A program made the translations under genes and the position numbers. Of a DNA stretch of 64,000 nucleotides, positions 51,400 to 63,600 are shown one piece after another. This DNA is from Sycon ciliatum (Eukaryota > Porifera > Calcarea > Leucosolenida > Sycettidae). The first letter of the stretch is position 1; each line of letters begins with the position of its first letter. The notes under the pieces are model-generated. The model did no database searches and was not told the DNA's origin. It saw only the letters and a program-made list of their open reading frames with translations. Location of the stretch: contig NC_088646.1 of assembly GCF_964019385.1 (NCBI RefSeq), positions 11,844,947-11,908,946 of the forward strand. Reading direction: 5' to 3'.

Positions 51400-54300
51400 T
51401 TAGTCATCCTCCACTTCGTCGAACCAGCGAAACTGCTTATAGTGAACATTCAGATCATCTCTGGCCATGGCACTTAGAGCCTCACGCAGCCGTGGAGACA
51501 CTAGAGCTCTTTCAGGCATCCACAGCTCCTTCAGAGATGAGCAGCTCTCGACAGCGGCGGCGAACAGCTTTGCTTCATCGTCAGCAGCATCTCGTAAATC
51601 GTTCCTCGCCACTCTCAGCAAGGAGAGCTTGGGCAGACTGGGCAGCAAGGACGCAAGCACCGTCAGAGCTCCCGATGAGAGGCAGTCGTCGTCCAGGTAC
51701 AGGTTCTTTAGGCGTTGGCACTGACTCAGCTCACCACAAACGGTTTCCAGGAAGTCTCCAGTTAGCTCATTGCGCAGGAGATAGAAGGCCTTCAAACTCT
51801 CGTGTTGCTGTTGAATGATTCGACGGACAATCGTAGCGGAGTTCTGCTTCATCCCAACCTTGGCCAGCTGGAGCAATCTCAGCCTCAGTGCTCCTAACAA
51901 TGGTGCTAGCTGGGTTAGACCTTCCATATCCAGTACATAGTCATAGAGACCGACGTGCTGGAGATCTGGGCAGCTGCTGCAGACCTTGGTGATGACATCA
52001 AGGTTGACTGCTGGATCGGTGCACTGCTGACCTCCAAGGTCCACTCCCCGCAGTCCCGTACAGCGGTGTGTGTTGCTGTGAACGGTGGCGATAGCATTGC
52101 TGCTGAAGATGTTCCAGGATGTGTAGACTTCTCGCAGTGTTGACGTGTTGGATGCGATACACGCTGCGATATGGGCCGTGTGATGATCTGTTAGGTTGTT
52201 CAGTCGCAGGTTGATGCACGTAAGATTGCGTAGTAGAGCCATGCCATCAGCCATGCATGCATAGCCCGTATCACCTATACCACAGTTGTACAGGCTGATG
52301 CTGGTAATGAACTGGTGGTGGTGAATCATGACTGCGTTGATGGCCTGGCAATCGGAGGGCGTGAGAGGAACGTCCGTGAAATCTACCCCGTACCTCTTGA
52401 TGATGGCTTGCATGCTGGGGATGTCTTCGATGCTGCTTTGCTTGGCGTTGACGTGCTCGGCGAAGACCCGGAAGGCGTAGAGAATCCGTTGCTTTCGTTG
52501 CGCGGCACTGACGTTGTCCTGGGCTGCGGATGGCTGAGCTGCTTCGTCGGATGGAGGAACTGGAGGTAGCTTGGACGTGGGAGTGACGGTGAAGCATCGA
52601 ATGGCCGATCCTTGTGCCTCGTTGGCCAGGCAGTCGTGCAGAATTTGTGTACTGGCACTCGGGACGCGATCTGTCCAAATGGCTAGCAATGAACGAACGA
52701 AATGCTGGCAGGTGACTTTGGTAACGGCTGGGTCAATCTTGCGGCGGACCACTTCCGAAGCAGACAGCAGGTCGATGCTGCCAGCCAGTAATTCCTCTGC
52801 AAGATGCTCTGCTTCGTCCAGCGAGAGAAAGGAGGAAACGTGGTCGGCCCATGCCATGATGTGGTCGTGTGTTGTGAAGAGAAAACACGTGACGTTGTGC
52901 CCCTCTGCACCTGTCGAATGCTGGTCGATATCCTGTGGCTGAGTAGATGGTGTGGACTGTGCATTGAGGACGGCTTCAATCAACACATTGACGGACTCAC
53001 TGTCCAGCTGAGTGGCCAGTAAGCGCCAAAACATGTTGAGGCTGCCCATGAATGCTCCAAGGCACTGCACAAGCCAGGCAACGTCAGCTGCACTCGGACT
53101 GCGGCTAGCGAAGTAGCGAGATGCTAGAGCTTCCTGAAGTGCCAGGTGGCTGAAACGCCATTGCGAATGGGCCTGTGACAGTGACTTATCACAGGCAATG
53201 AGAAGACCAAGTAAACGAGCTGCCGATGATAGTGAAAACATGCTGAAATCAGCCTCCGTGAAGACGACCTTCCGCCGGATGAGCATGTGGAAAGCGAACT
53301 TGGCAAGATCAAGGAGGCTTTTCTGGATTTCATCAGGAACATTGCTCAACTTCTCGTATGGTTCAGTCTTCTTCAGGCCTTTCTCCGTCTTTGGTTGGAT
53401 GACATTGAGTATCATGGAGTTGAAGATCTCGCCTAGCGTATCGGGTATGTTCCGCTCGTTGGAATAGAGCTGGCATATGCTGTTAGCGTAAAGTGGAGTG
53501 CGCATGATTGTAGCCAGTTGAGGATTTCTCTTCAGCTTGTCCAGGAGACTGCACGCTTTCTCATCTGAGAGTACCTTGTGGACATACTCCTCTAACTCCT
53601 TCTGCTCGAAACCCAAGAGCTCGACGCGCTGGTGGAATACAACCTCTGGGTTGTGGATGAGATTCATTGCCTCCGTGGAATGGCGTGACGTTATGATGAG
53701 GCGAACGCCAGGCAAGCGTTTTCCGGCGATGACATCCCGGACGTACGGGCTGCACTCGTCTAGTTTCGTTTCGTCCAAGCCATCGAGGATGATGCAGATT
53801 CTCTCTGGGTGGGCTTTCACGTATGCGCAGATCTCAGATTGATCAGTATCCGACGTGATGTCGTGACTCCTCAAGGCCAGAAGCTCAGCAGCACACGTAG
53901 CTTGGCGCACGGAAGGCAAGCGGAGTTCAAGGGCGAACACCAAAGCCATCTCTTTCCAAATGCGATCCAGAGCCCAGTCGTAAGGACCTTTTTTGGTAAA
54001 CAGCAACGTCTTCCCCCCACCAGCGCAAGAGAGGGCAATGGTGCGGAACGTTTCCCTTCCTGAGGCTAGTCTCATGGACTTCTTGGCTTCCAGGATGTTG
54101 GCCAGCTTTATTTTGCGCAGCTTCTTTGCAGCTGAAGCAAGGGAGTGTGTGAACTGCTTGATACCAGCACTGCTGCCTATTTTGTCAGCATTCAGCTGCT
54201 GCATTCTTGCACTAAGCTCTTCAAGTGGGACAACATGCAAGTTTGCAAAGATCTCATCCATGTTCAAACTTCTCACCTCCTCTCTGCTGCTGTCCTCGAC

Positions 54301-54441
54301 CAGAGTACGGACATTGGTGTAGATTGCAAATAGCGAATCACGCAGGTCTCTGACAGCCTTTGGCAGCTCATCCACCCAGCATGTTGGCTGTTCTGTTGTC
54401 TGAGGTCTGCCCTGGTTTGGTGATGGGCAAGATCTCTTCAT
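51400..54441 (-). CDS. Intronless NACHT-LRR receptor (NLR)
   Basis: A single uninterrupted frame of 1013 aa. An in-frame TAG lies 33 bases before the ATG, so this is the first start in the exon. Residues 1-125 are helical-looking and match no CARD, death or pyrin domain I know. The NACHT ATPase follows: P-loop SCAGGGKT (138-145; the first Gly of GxxGxGKT is Ser), Walker B ICIILDGLDE (215-224) and sensor LIITSR (248-253). Residues about 260-450 fit the NACHT helical regions. From about 712 on there are leucine-rich repeats of the NLR (ribonuclease-inhibitor) type, e.g. NLTCINLRLNNLTD and RLKNLYLDDDCLSSGAL. The tail is acidic (DEVEDD). NLRs are cytosolic sensors that oligomerise on ATP binding; the ligand is unknown. 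A single large exon for NACHT plus LRR occurs in expanded invertebrate NLR families. Confidence 0.92.
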   Translation of the reverse strand: MKRSCPSPNQGRPQTTEQPTCWVDELPKAVRDLRDSLFAIYTNVRTLVEDSSREEVRSLNMDEIFANLHVVPLEELSARMQQLNADKIGSSAGIKQFTHSLASAAKKLRKIKLANILEAKKSMRLASGRETFRTIALSCAGGGKTLLFTKKGPYDWALDRIWKEMALVFALELRLPSVRQATCAAELLALRSHDITSDTDQSEICAYVKAHPERICIILDGLDETKLDECSPYVRDVIAGKRLPGVRLIITSRHSTEAMNLIHNPEVVFHQRVELLGFEQKELEEYVHKVLSDEKACSLLDKLKRNPQLATIMRTPLYANSICQLYSNERNIPDTLGEIFNSMILNVIQPKTEKGLKKTEPYEKLSNVPDEIQKSLLDLAKFAFHMLIRRKVVFTEADFSMFSLSSAARLLGLLIACDKSLSQAHSQWRFSHLALQEALASRYFASRSPSAADVAWLVQCLGAFMGSLNMFWRLLATQLDSESVNVLIEAVLNAQSTPSTQPQDIDQHSTGAEGHNVTCFLFTTHDHIMAWADHVSSFLSLDEAEHLAEELLAGSIDLLSASEVVRRKIDPAVTKVTCQHFVRSLLAIWTDRVPSASTQILHDCLANEAQGSAIRCFTVTPTSKLPPVPPSDEAAQPSAAQDNVSAAQRKQRILYAFRVFAEHVNAKQSSIEDIPSMQAIIKRYGVDFTDVPLTPSDCQAINAVMIHHHQFITSISLYNCGIGDTGYACMADGMALLRNLTCINLRLNNLTDHHTAHIAACIASNTSTLREVYTSWNIFSSNAIATVHSNTHRCTGLRGVDLGGQQCTDPAVNLDVITKVCSSCPDLQHVGLYDYVLDMEGLTQLAPLLGALRLRLLQLAKVGMKQNSATIVRRIIQQQHESLKAFYLLRNELTGDFLETVCGELSQCQRLKNLYLDDDCLSSGALTVLASLLPSLPKLSLLRVARNDLRDAADDEAKLFAAAVESCSSLKELWMPERALVSPRLREALSAMARDDLNVHYKQFRWFDEVEDD

Positions 54442-54906
54442 GGTAGCCCACAGCTGCTTGAGCAGCCGCAGCTACAGTAGACGGTGACTTACTCTAAACT
54501 ATCAGCAATAGACCTGAGTGTAAGGCAGGTGTACAGATAGTAATTTCTATAACAAGCACCGAACCAGCGCACACACACACGACCGTACAGCTATGGCTGG
54601 TGTGCACCATGTCACAAGTATCATACTCTTCTTCAGTCTTCTGCTAGGAGTGACCTGGTGACACTGTTGACTCCCAGTTGATAATATTCAAACTCTGAAA
54701 AACACACAGCAGTCTTGCTCTTGCTAGTACTAGTACTACAACAACACTAGTCACTACCCGTGACCATGGTGACCGTACTACTACAGCTGCTGGCCAGTAC
54801 AGTGTACTAGCCACTATTCTACGGTATGAATGTGTGAGAGTAGTTTGTTTTTCCCTCGCTACTGTTTTACTGCAACACTCTACGGCACTATGTACGTAAG
54901 TGCATT

Positions 54907-55002
<96 letters not shown>

Positions 55003-56216
55003 TGTGTGTGTCCCATCTTCAGAGCTAATGTCTTGGGCCATTGACAGTCTCTGGCGTCACAAAGGCGTCTCTCTTGTCATTTTCAGAATCCACCTGTCAT
55101 GATTGACCAGCAGACATTAGACAGCTCAAACTCAGACTACACCTTACGCAGTAGTTCTTGTCTATAAGTATAAACAGTAGTCAGTACCATGAACAGCTGT
55201 ACAGTACTGTCAGTAGCACAACCAGCCGCAGTGCTTCTAACACTGTTAACACATGATGTACATCAGTACCTGCACTCAGTGTCGTCACATGCATTCCAGT
55301 GCCAGGCACAGACTCAGTACTCTGTAATAGTAGTAGAGGTAACAACACTCCTACAGTATATCCATGTACAGTGTGTGCGTGCCTGCGTGGTTGCTTGAAA
55401 GATAATGATGGACTGTCACGTGACCCGCAGTCTGTTGCCAAGTGTGCTGCCAGTCCTGCAACTACTCATCGCAGAAAGTTGTATTGTGAATCGCCCTTCA
55501 GTCTTATTGTTAGGTTAGAACTTGTTGTTTGTCGGCAAGTACCAAAAAATTAAAAAATATCCCAGGGCAGGGTCAACCATCGCCCCTAAAATAAAGAGGG
55601 TCCGAACTAAGGTTCCGATGGTCGCAAGACCCGGACTCTGCCAACCGGTTTATGGTTGTACTGTTCGAGTGTGCGTACTCCACCTTTGTAACCAAAGCAA
55701 GGCTTCTATAATGCGTATACCAATAGGTATTGTACTACTCCCTGGTTATTGCGAGGTGCCATGAACACTAGTAGAAATCCTAAAGACAGAACTGATTATC
55801 AATACAGTGCTAGCGGACAGGTCTTTACTGCCTTAGCTGCCCATGAAGATTCAACTGTATCTGGTTTGAAGGCGTGAATGTCTGTACTTGCATACGTGTA
55901 GCCAGTAGAGTAACAACAGTACTACTCAGCACGCACGCGACCGGGCACATGCACACACAGAGCAGTAACTTATACTGACTGAGTGAGGATAGCAGCAAAC
56001 CTGATACAAAACGGGCAAAAAGTCGCAACAGGAAAAGTCAAAAACGCTGCCCAAACTAAAAAAGTTTGTGAGAACCAGGGAGTCACACCCGAACTTTGAT
56101 TTGGATACCACTCCTGATGACAACACATGCACAGACACACCAACACCCACCCACACATACACATGCACACACATGCAAGCAAGGACGCACCCACACTCAC
56201 AAAGTAACAAACAGGT
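54442..56216. other. Intergenic region between NLR and VPS35
   Basis: It should contain the NLR promoter (minus strand). I see no further gene. A (GT)n microsatellite occupies 54916-55010. Confidence 0.5.
54916..55010. repeat. (GT)n microsatellite
   Basis: GT repeat with one phase slip near 54995. Confidence 0.95.
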
Positions 56217-56530
56217 ATGCCAGGGTATAATTATAATGTACATATTTCCAATCTATTCTGTTACCCAGAGGGAAAGAAGTAAAGGTAAAAACGAATATGG
56301 AAATTTGCTGACCAGACAAGATAATTGTTGCAAAAACGAATGTTTACAAATGTAAATGGTAACAGTAAACTAAACACACACGCACAGATGCAATGTTACA
56401 CGCAGACCAGCCAGGCTATAATGTACACATTTCCAATTTATTCTGTTACCCAGAGGGGGGAAAGTAGAGGTAAAAATGAATATGGAAATTTCCTGACCAA
56501 AGAAGATGATTGTGGCACAAACGCAGGTTT
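56217..56530. repeat. Direct duplication, about 120 bp per copy
   Basis: 56217-56340 and 56409-56530 are diverged direct copies (both contain TTCTGTTACCCAGAGGG and GAATATGGAAATTT). Both keep the same plus-strand reading (FPIYSVTQR ... GKNEYGN) without stops, which may be chance. It lies in the probable VPS35 3' UTR or flank. Confidence 0.7.
56437..56442 (-). promoter_or_regulatory. Candidate poly(A) signal of VPS35
   Basis: AATAAA on the minus strand, about 335 bases after the VPS35 stop codon. Position only; no transcript evidence. Confidence 0.35.
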
Positions 56531-56775
56531 CCAGAGTGCCGATAGTAACAACGAACTAGACGCTTGTAACACCTACTTGCAATCAGAAGCGAGCAGCCAA
56601 AAAAATGAAAACAACGATTTTTCATGACATTTCATGAAGAATATGAGAATTTAGATGTGTAGAGCATGCGAGAATTTGAACAAGATGTTTGCGAGGCCGC
56701 CAGAAGCCAGTACGTATTGCCAGAAAGGATGCTAGCGCTTGAAAGAGGACGTGTTCAGCATGTCCATGTTCTTTC

Positions 56776-57637
56776 CTAGAACACCAAGCCAGCATAGTTG
56801 TGTTCAGCCTCTGCCTCTTGCTGGTGTCGGATATGTACCAGGGTGTTCTGGAAATGCTTGTTGATTTGGTCAGCCACCTCACCACCTTCCAGTGATGGCA
56901 ACTTCTCCTTGATCCTCTCAATGACCTGCTTAAGAATAGTGGTTGTTGCCTGCAGCGAACGGACACAGCCAAGAAAGCAGATGCTTACTAGTACATGCAG
57001 ACCAGGAGGTACAGCCCATAAATGTTTATGTACCGTTCCGACTAGTGAAATTCAACCATGGGCACATTTACCATGCCCTGGGGCAAGCAGCCCTCGATGC
57101 CCTGCAGCTCTACAACCTAGCTCAGTTCAAATGTTCACTATGCAACTGGTGACACAGCTCTTGTAGAGTGAGCAATAGTTGGACTTCACTGTCCAGTGCT
57201 GTACATGATGAGAACTCTGTAGACCCGAAGCTAGAATGGGATGCTCTAGAAACGAAACGCTCTGTGTAGCTATCATGAGTCATAAAGAGATGTCTGGCAG
57301 GTCATCCCAGGACAGGTCTAGCCCTGGCAGTGAAACCTGGTCAGGTACGACAGCAGGCACAGTATTGTCAGTGAGTAGTGCACACATACAACATGCCATT
57401 GTCAGTATGATCACACTTCACTCACCTCATCGGCACCCTTCTCGTAGTAAAAGAGATAGCGGTTGAGCACTTCTACGTAGAGCTGCACCTCGGCAGATAC
57501 GTCCATGCACTGTCCAGCAATACGCAATGACTTCTTGAGGCACTCCATTACACGCTTACCATCATGACACTACAAATACAAATACATGTACACACAACAC
57601 AGTTCAATGGTGGAGTACTGAATAGAGAGAGAAAGAG

Positions 57638-57695
<58 letters not shown>

Positions 57696-60600
57696 CAGAG
57701 AGAGAGAGAGAGGAGAGACAGAGAGAGAGAGACAGAGAGACAGAGAGTCTACTCATTGTCAAGCCTGTAGTTCACTTACCTCTTCCTCTGCCTCTCGTGT
57801 ACGACTTGACCAGAAGAGATGTGAAGAGACGGACACAGCACGACACTGGTCAGGCTTCTTCATCAGCTTGCTACTGGCCAGAACAAGCTGTGTGCGCAGT
57901 GTATCATGGTTCTCATCACTAAAGCAGCGCATGCGTTCAAACGTGCCAACAAGCAGGGTGATAGCGGACAACTGCGCTCTAGACTCACTGATCTCATCTT
58001 CATACAGTGAGAAGGCCTACAGCATGCAGAGGATATGAGCAAGCACAAAACAACAATATTCGACAAATAATTGAACAAGAAGAGATTGGTTATTCAAAAT
58101 AGCTTTATAGGTAGACTGGCCGATACACACAAGTGAACCACTCCATGTACTCGAATGTGCTGTGTAAACTGTAAAGTTTCTACCTTGTACAATAGCACCT
58201 CGATCAAACTGGGGGTCTTACATGCGTACTTCACGAGTAGGTGTCATCTGACTTTGTCGGCTCCAGTCAGTCAAGTGTTTCAGTTTGAATAGAATATTTA
58301 CGTGCAACTCCCCATTGAGCTGTCTACAACACTAACTGCTGCCGCAGCCTACCTGACTGAAGAACTCGTATGCAACCGTCTCGCTCTGATCAAAGTTGAT
58401 CTGATTCGCCGTCAGTGAACCCTGGATAAAGAGGCGAAGGGCCAGCTCGGACATATCTGCCTTGGCCAGTGCTGTAATCGTTTGATGCGCAAACTGGAAG
58501 ATCTTTCCACACTTCTTACTCCATTTCTCATCCTGCAAGAACACCCATACGCGCAGACAGCCAGCACCCACACACACAAAGCAGCAGCAGCAGCACACCA
58601 GGTCAATATTACTTAACTAAGGAAGACACACGACATCACAGCGAAAAGCAACAATGAGCCCAGTGCCAAAAGACATGGTGATGGAGACAGGATAGAGAAG
58701 AGCAGCAAGACTCACCTCTTCGCGGATCTTGTAGTAGCAGAGAGATAGACGATAGGCAGCAAAGACGAGGGCAGGTAGAGTGAAGCGGATGCGATTCTCA
58801 CCACCATTACCAAAATGTTTCCTTGCCGTTGTCAGGATCTGCATTATTATCACGGAGCAAAGACATGTTGACGGCAATGCATATTATAGTGTATGTCCTA
58901 TTGCTAGGGCAGCACAAAGCACAACCAGTAATGTGATCAGGGTTGGTAGAGCGATATCATAGTGACCATACACAACAATACAAAGTCTTCTTGATGGCAA
59001 CGATTGTGAGCAGGGTAGTTTCAGGAGATCACGTGCAGGTGTCTATACATAATGTGTGTGCGTGCGTGTGCGTGTGTGTGTGTGAGTGCGTGCGCGTGTG
59101 TGTAAGTAAATTATAAGCGTGTGTGCGCGCACATGCCTACTTCTTGCTTGTGTGCAGTACAAGTGGTGCTGTAGCAGTACATGTATATAATTAGTTACTC
59201 ACCAGGTACTGATCGTCAGCCCCATCAGCTTGGAAAAGATTCACAATACGACCCATCAAGCCTTGTTCCTCAACAAAATCTTCTGGATCATCCTGGGGAA
59301 ATAAAGGAGTACAATATTTTAGTTTTCCAATGAACACATGGACAGTCGTAGTGAGGGCATATTTTACAACAATAACACCACTTTGCACACAACCAAAGGA
59401 AAATAGAACAGGCAGATACAATAGGCAATAACACATGCTTACTGGCTCTTCAGGCTGATCAGCCTGGTCCACAACTAGTGGTGCAACCATCTGCAGCAGG
59501 CAGTCAACTTGCGTCTGCGTCTTCAGCTGCGTTGCATGGTCGATCAGACTATTGATGACATACACGGAGATGTCCTTCCGTGCATCGTATGCAAAGTACT
59601 CAAAGAGTGGTGCAAAGTGCTGCAGCTTGAGAACGGTGATGACATCCTTGTAGTTATCAACTGGAATCTTCAGCAAGCGCAATAGTTCACGAGACACTGC
59701 ACCGTCAACCCTACAGAAGAGCAAACGTCCAATGCACACATTCAACACATATTCTCGGTTTCCGCGAGACCCAGTCAGACGGGGTTCTCCGCATCCGTAG
59801 GAACGCCACCGCCCTCAATGATCACACATTCCATACGAACACGTGGAAATAGAATATATGACAAGCCAGGAGAGAACACAGTAGAATGGTGTGTCCCACA
59901 ATAGTGTTGCCGTACACACACACACACACGCACACACACACAAACACACACACCTGCACGCTACGAAACACCAGGTATAATGCATCGAACATACTTTTCT
60001 TGCTTGAGGCGAGATGAGAAGATGCCAATTGTTGACTTCAAAACCTTGTCAACATAGTCGATTCTCTCACGATAGCACTTCAGTGCCAAGTTGATGAGTG
60101 ATACTTGTAGTGCAATAACATCCTCAGATGCCAGATCATCACGAACCTGAACAAGCAAAACAATGATGCATAAACCAGGGCGAAACATTAACGGAATATA
60201 TTCTACACAATACACAATGACATAACAACAACACAATATACAGGGCAAATCAGTACAACACATAATTGTATGCACATTCATAACGTCCCAATTCCATGCA
60301 GTTCGGAACTTTGTTATAATAAAATGCCCAATACAAAGCATGACATATCACAATAGCCAACGCAGCCAGCCAGCCAGCACACACATGCGCCCGCACGCAC
60401 GGAGATGTTCCATACCTGGATAATGGACGCAACCTGATCAGAGAAGATATCGAACAGTGGCACGTCATCCGGAATGCCGCTAGTCTCGTCTCGGTTTGCA
60501 AACGATGCCAATCGATCGATGAGTGCAATGATAATGTTCTTGACATTGACACTCTTATGCAGGTCACCAACTGTCTTCAAGAAAGTGCTCAGTGTGGCCA

Positions 60601-63600
60601 AGTGAAACTCATCCGGAAAGACCTGCACGTAGATATCAACAGCAGTCAGTCACACAATGACACTATCAGACATAACTGTTATGTACTACATGTACATGTA
60701 CACTGCCTGTATCTGGTACACCAGTACAGCATGTACACTGCCTGTACCCGGAATACCAGTACAGCATGTACACTGCCTGTATCTGGTACACCAGTACAGC
60801 ACACAGAACGGTGTCTAGTAATGACACGAACAAGCAACACAAAGAAGGCACTGATCTGGGGCAGTATTCGTATTCATACTCGCAATCTGCCATATGCCAG
60901 TGAAATGAGGCATGCGCAAAACAATCAGAGGTCTAGGGTAGTGTCCATGAAGCATACCGGTAATCCCCATCAGATACAAAACTCTCAACTGCTACAGCTG
61001 ACCTACAGTAACAGATCAGTCAGTGATGTGCTGTGCTGTGTTACCTGAATGACGCATTCCATCAGATACTCCTGGGCAATAGCATCACGGCAGCTCACAA
61101 CCTGCTCCAGGATACTCTTCAGCACAACCTAGAGGATGACCAGTACAAAAACACATAACAGCAACAACACAAAGGGAATTCTTACACATACAGAGAAGAG
61201 CAAAGAAAACTGGTATGACTATGTGACTCTGGAGTTTAACGCACAAAGCAATCACCAGACCTGCCATGTATCCACCGTGTGACTACAGTGCTGAGTGCTG
61301 TACTCATGTGGGAACGTGTGCCAAACATAACAGTAACTAGTATTACATACTAGCAACATCTCAACAGCAGAGACTACTGTAGCCCTACAGACACAGTGTG
61401 TGCTATGACATGTCGACAATGAGCAGGCACCTGCACTAACCTGCACTAACCTGCAGTAACCAGGCCGAGAGAAACACTATGGAGCGCATGTACAGTACTA
61501 CAAAAGAGCAATACGCTTTCACGATGACAGCGTGAACAAGGTGAGGACCCGCTGTACGGGAAACAGTGCATGTTATCAGGCAAGGCTTGCATATACTAAG
61601 GGACCAATACGTAGTTGCACAATGTAGAATGTACCTTGGAGTATAGGTTGACATCGATGCTGTCCAGCTGGCTGAGGCGGACAAGATTGGTACCAACAAG
61701 AATACGCAGCTCCTGTCTCTCACGTTCTCTCTTGTCGCGCTCCCGTGAGTGGCCCTGGTGCTGCATACGCACCCACAGTTTGTTCATCTCGCTGAAGTTA
61801 AGCAGGATGAAATCTAGTGAATCTCGTACGTCACCGTCCTCTGGCCTGTGCACCAAAAACAAAGCAAATGAAAGCCGCTTTACAACCTACCAGCATCTAC
61901 GGTGATGTGAACTAACACATGCATGCAGCAGTGCAGTACAGTGCTACACGCTACGCGTGTAGAAGAAACTGTGGTCGAAAGTATAGCAGCTATTAAATGG
62001 TCAACAAGAGCCTCAAAACCTCTCCTTTCATATGCCCATGCAGGGAATAAGACAGGAAATAGTAACTCACAGTTAGTAGTTAGTCTCATGTGTAAAAAGA
62101 AGGTGAGATAGAGAGCGGGGAACATTGCCAGTGCAGCGCCATCGCACCCACCCCTGTCCAGCGCCATCACACTCACCCCTGACCAGCGCTGACAGCAATG
62201 TCAGGCAGCATGTTCCTGGCAACTCACCGCTGTCAAACGTTAACAACAATTTCAAGCAGCATGTTCCTGGTGACTCACCTCTGCCCAGCGCTGACAGCAA
62301 TGTCAGGCAGCATGTTCCTGGCAACTCACCGCTGTCAAACGTTAACAACAATTTCAAGCAGCATGTTCCTGGTGACTCACCTCTGCCCAGCGCTGACAGC
62401 AATGTCAGGCAGCATGTTCCTGGTGCACTGCAGGAGATAGCTGCGCAAGAACAGGCCGCGCTGTGGATGCTGTACGCCACGGCACATCTCCACCAAGTCC
62501 TTCAAGATGTCTTTGCGAGGAGCCTCATTTGCCCGAATATACACCGCACCAACAGTGATCAGCAGGTACCTGCAAGACAACAAGAACAACACAGTGACAA
62601 CATAATACACAACACAATACACAACATAATACACAACACAGTGACAAACACTCCAAACATAATACCGCCAAATCGTACTTCTAAGAGCATTCAGTAGCAT
62701 AACAGGTAAAAGGTAAATGATGTACTTCCTGTAGCTTCATCTTCATTCCAATCCCCAGCTATATTAAAGTGTTACTGTGCCGGTTGTGTGAAATAGTTCA
62801 GTTAGAGCGATGGGTACATGACTAGTCTGGAAACAAAGGTAACCTCAATACTTACATACATAATAACTAAATTAATATTTAAAGACAGCACCAAGTGACT
62901 AAAAACATGACATCAAACATATGCACGCGCGCTCACAAACACAAGCAAACACACACACACAATACACAAACAACTTACAATCTTGGCACAATGTTACCAG
63001 CATACTGCACAAGCTCATAGAGATCAGATATTCTGCGGCCCTTGTTGAATTCCTCGACTAGGAAGAGTTCTAAATGCCGAAGTTCATCGCATACACTCAT
63101 ATCTAAGATGCAACTATGTCAAGGAACATGACTGTGTTCTTCACCCTTGACTCATCGCCTAATGTATTTATTTATATTGTATACTGGTACTATTCTGTGT
63201 TCAACCTGCGCCTCACCAATCTGTCCATAATTTAATTAAGTTATTATGCGTGTTTCAGGAATGGGCTTAAACTGTCCAGCTCCATAATAACAGCACACGA
63301 GCTCTTCAGTTTTGGAAGATACCCATTCTTTATGCCATGTCATGTCATGTTAGCTGGCATCACTATCAGGCAACAAAGATGCAATATACAACATCCAGTA
63401 AGTACGGTAATCATAATTGACATGTTGATCATTGCACTATGACAATATGTATGTGTGTCAAACATATTGTCCCTGGGAGATATTTTCAGGCAGGGTTTGA
63501 AAACTTCAACCGCCTTTCAACCCCGGGCCTATTACCGGGCGGCGATTATTTTGGTGCAGGGCTTGTTTCAGGAAATGCTTTATATATTTGAACGTCAAAC

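Noticed and set aside
62073..62697. Plus-strand 190-aa and minus-strand 135-aa frames with internal repeats
   Set aside because: They stay open because the 51-bp VPS35 repeat is a multiple of three. They are not separate repeat proteins.
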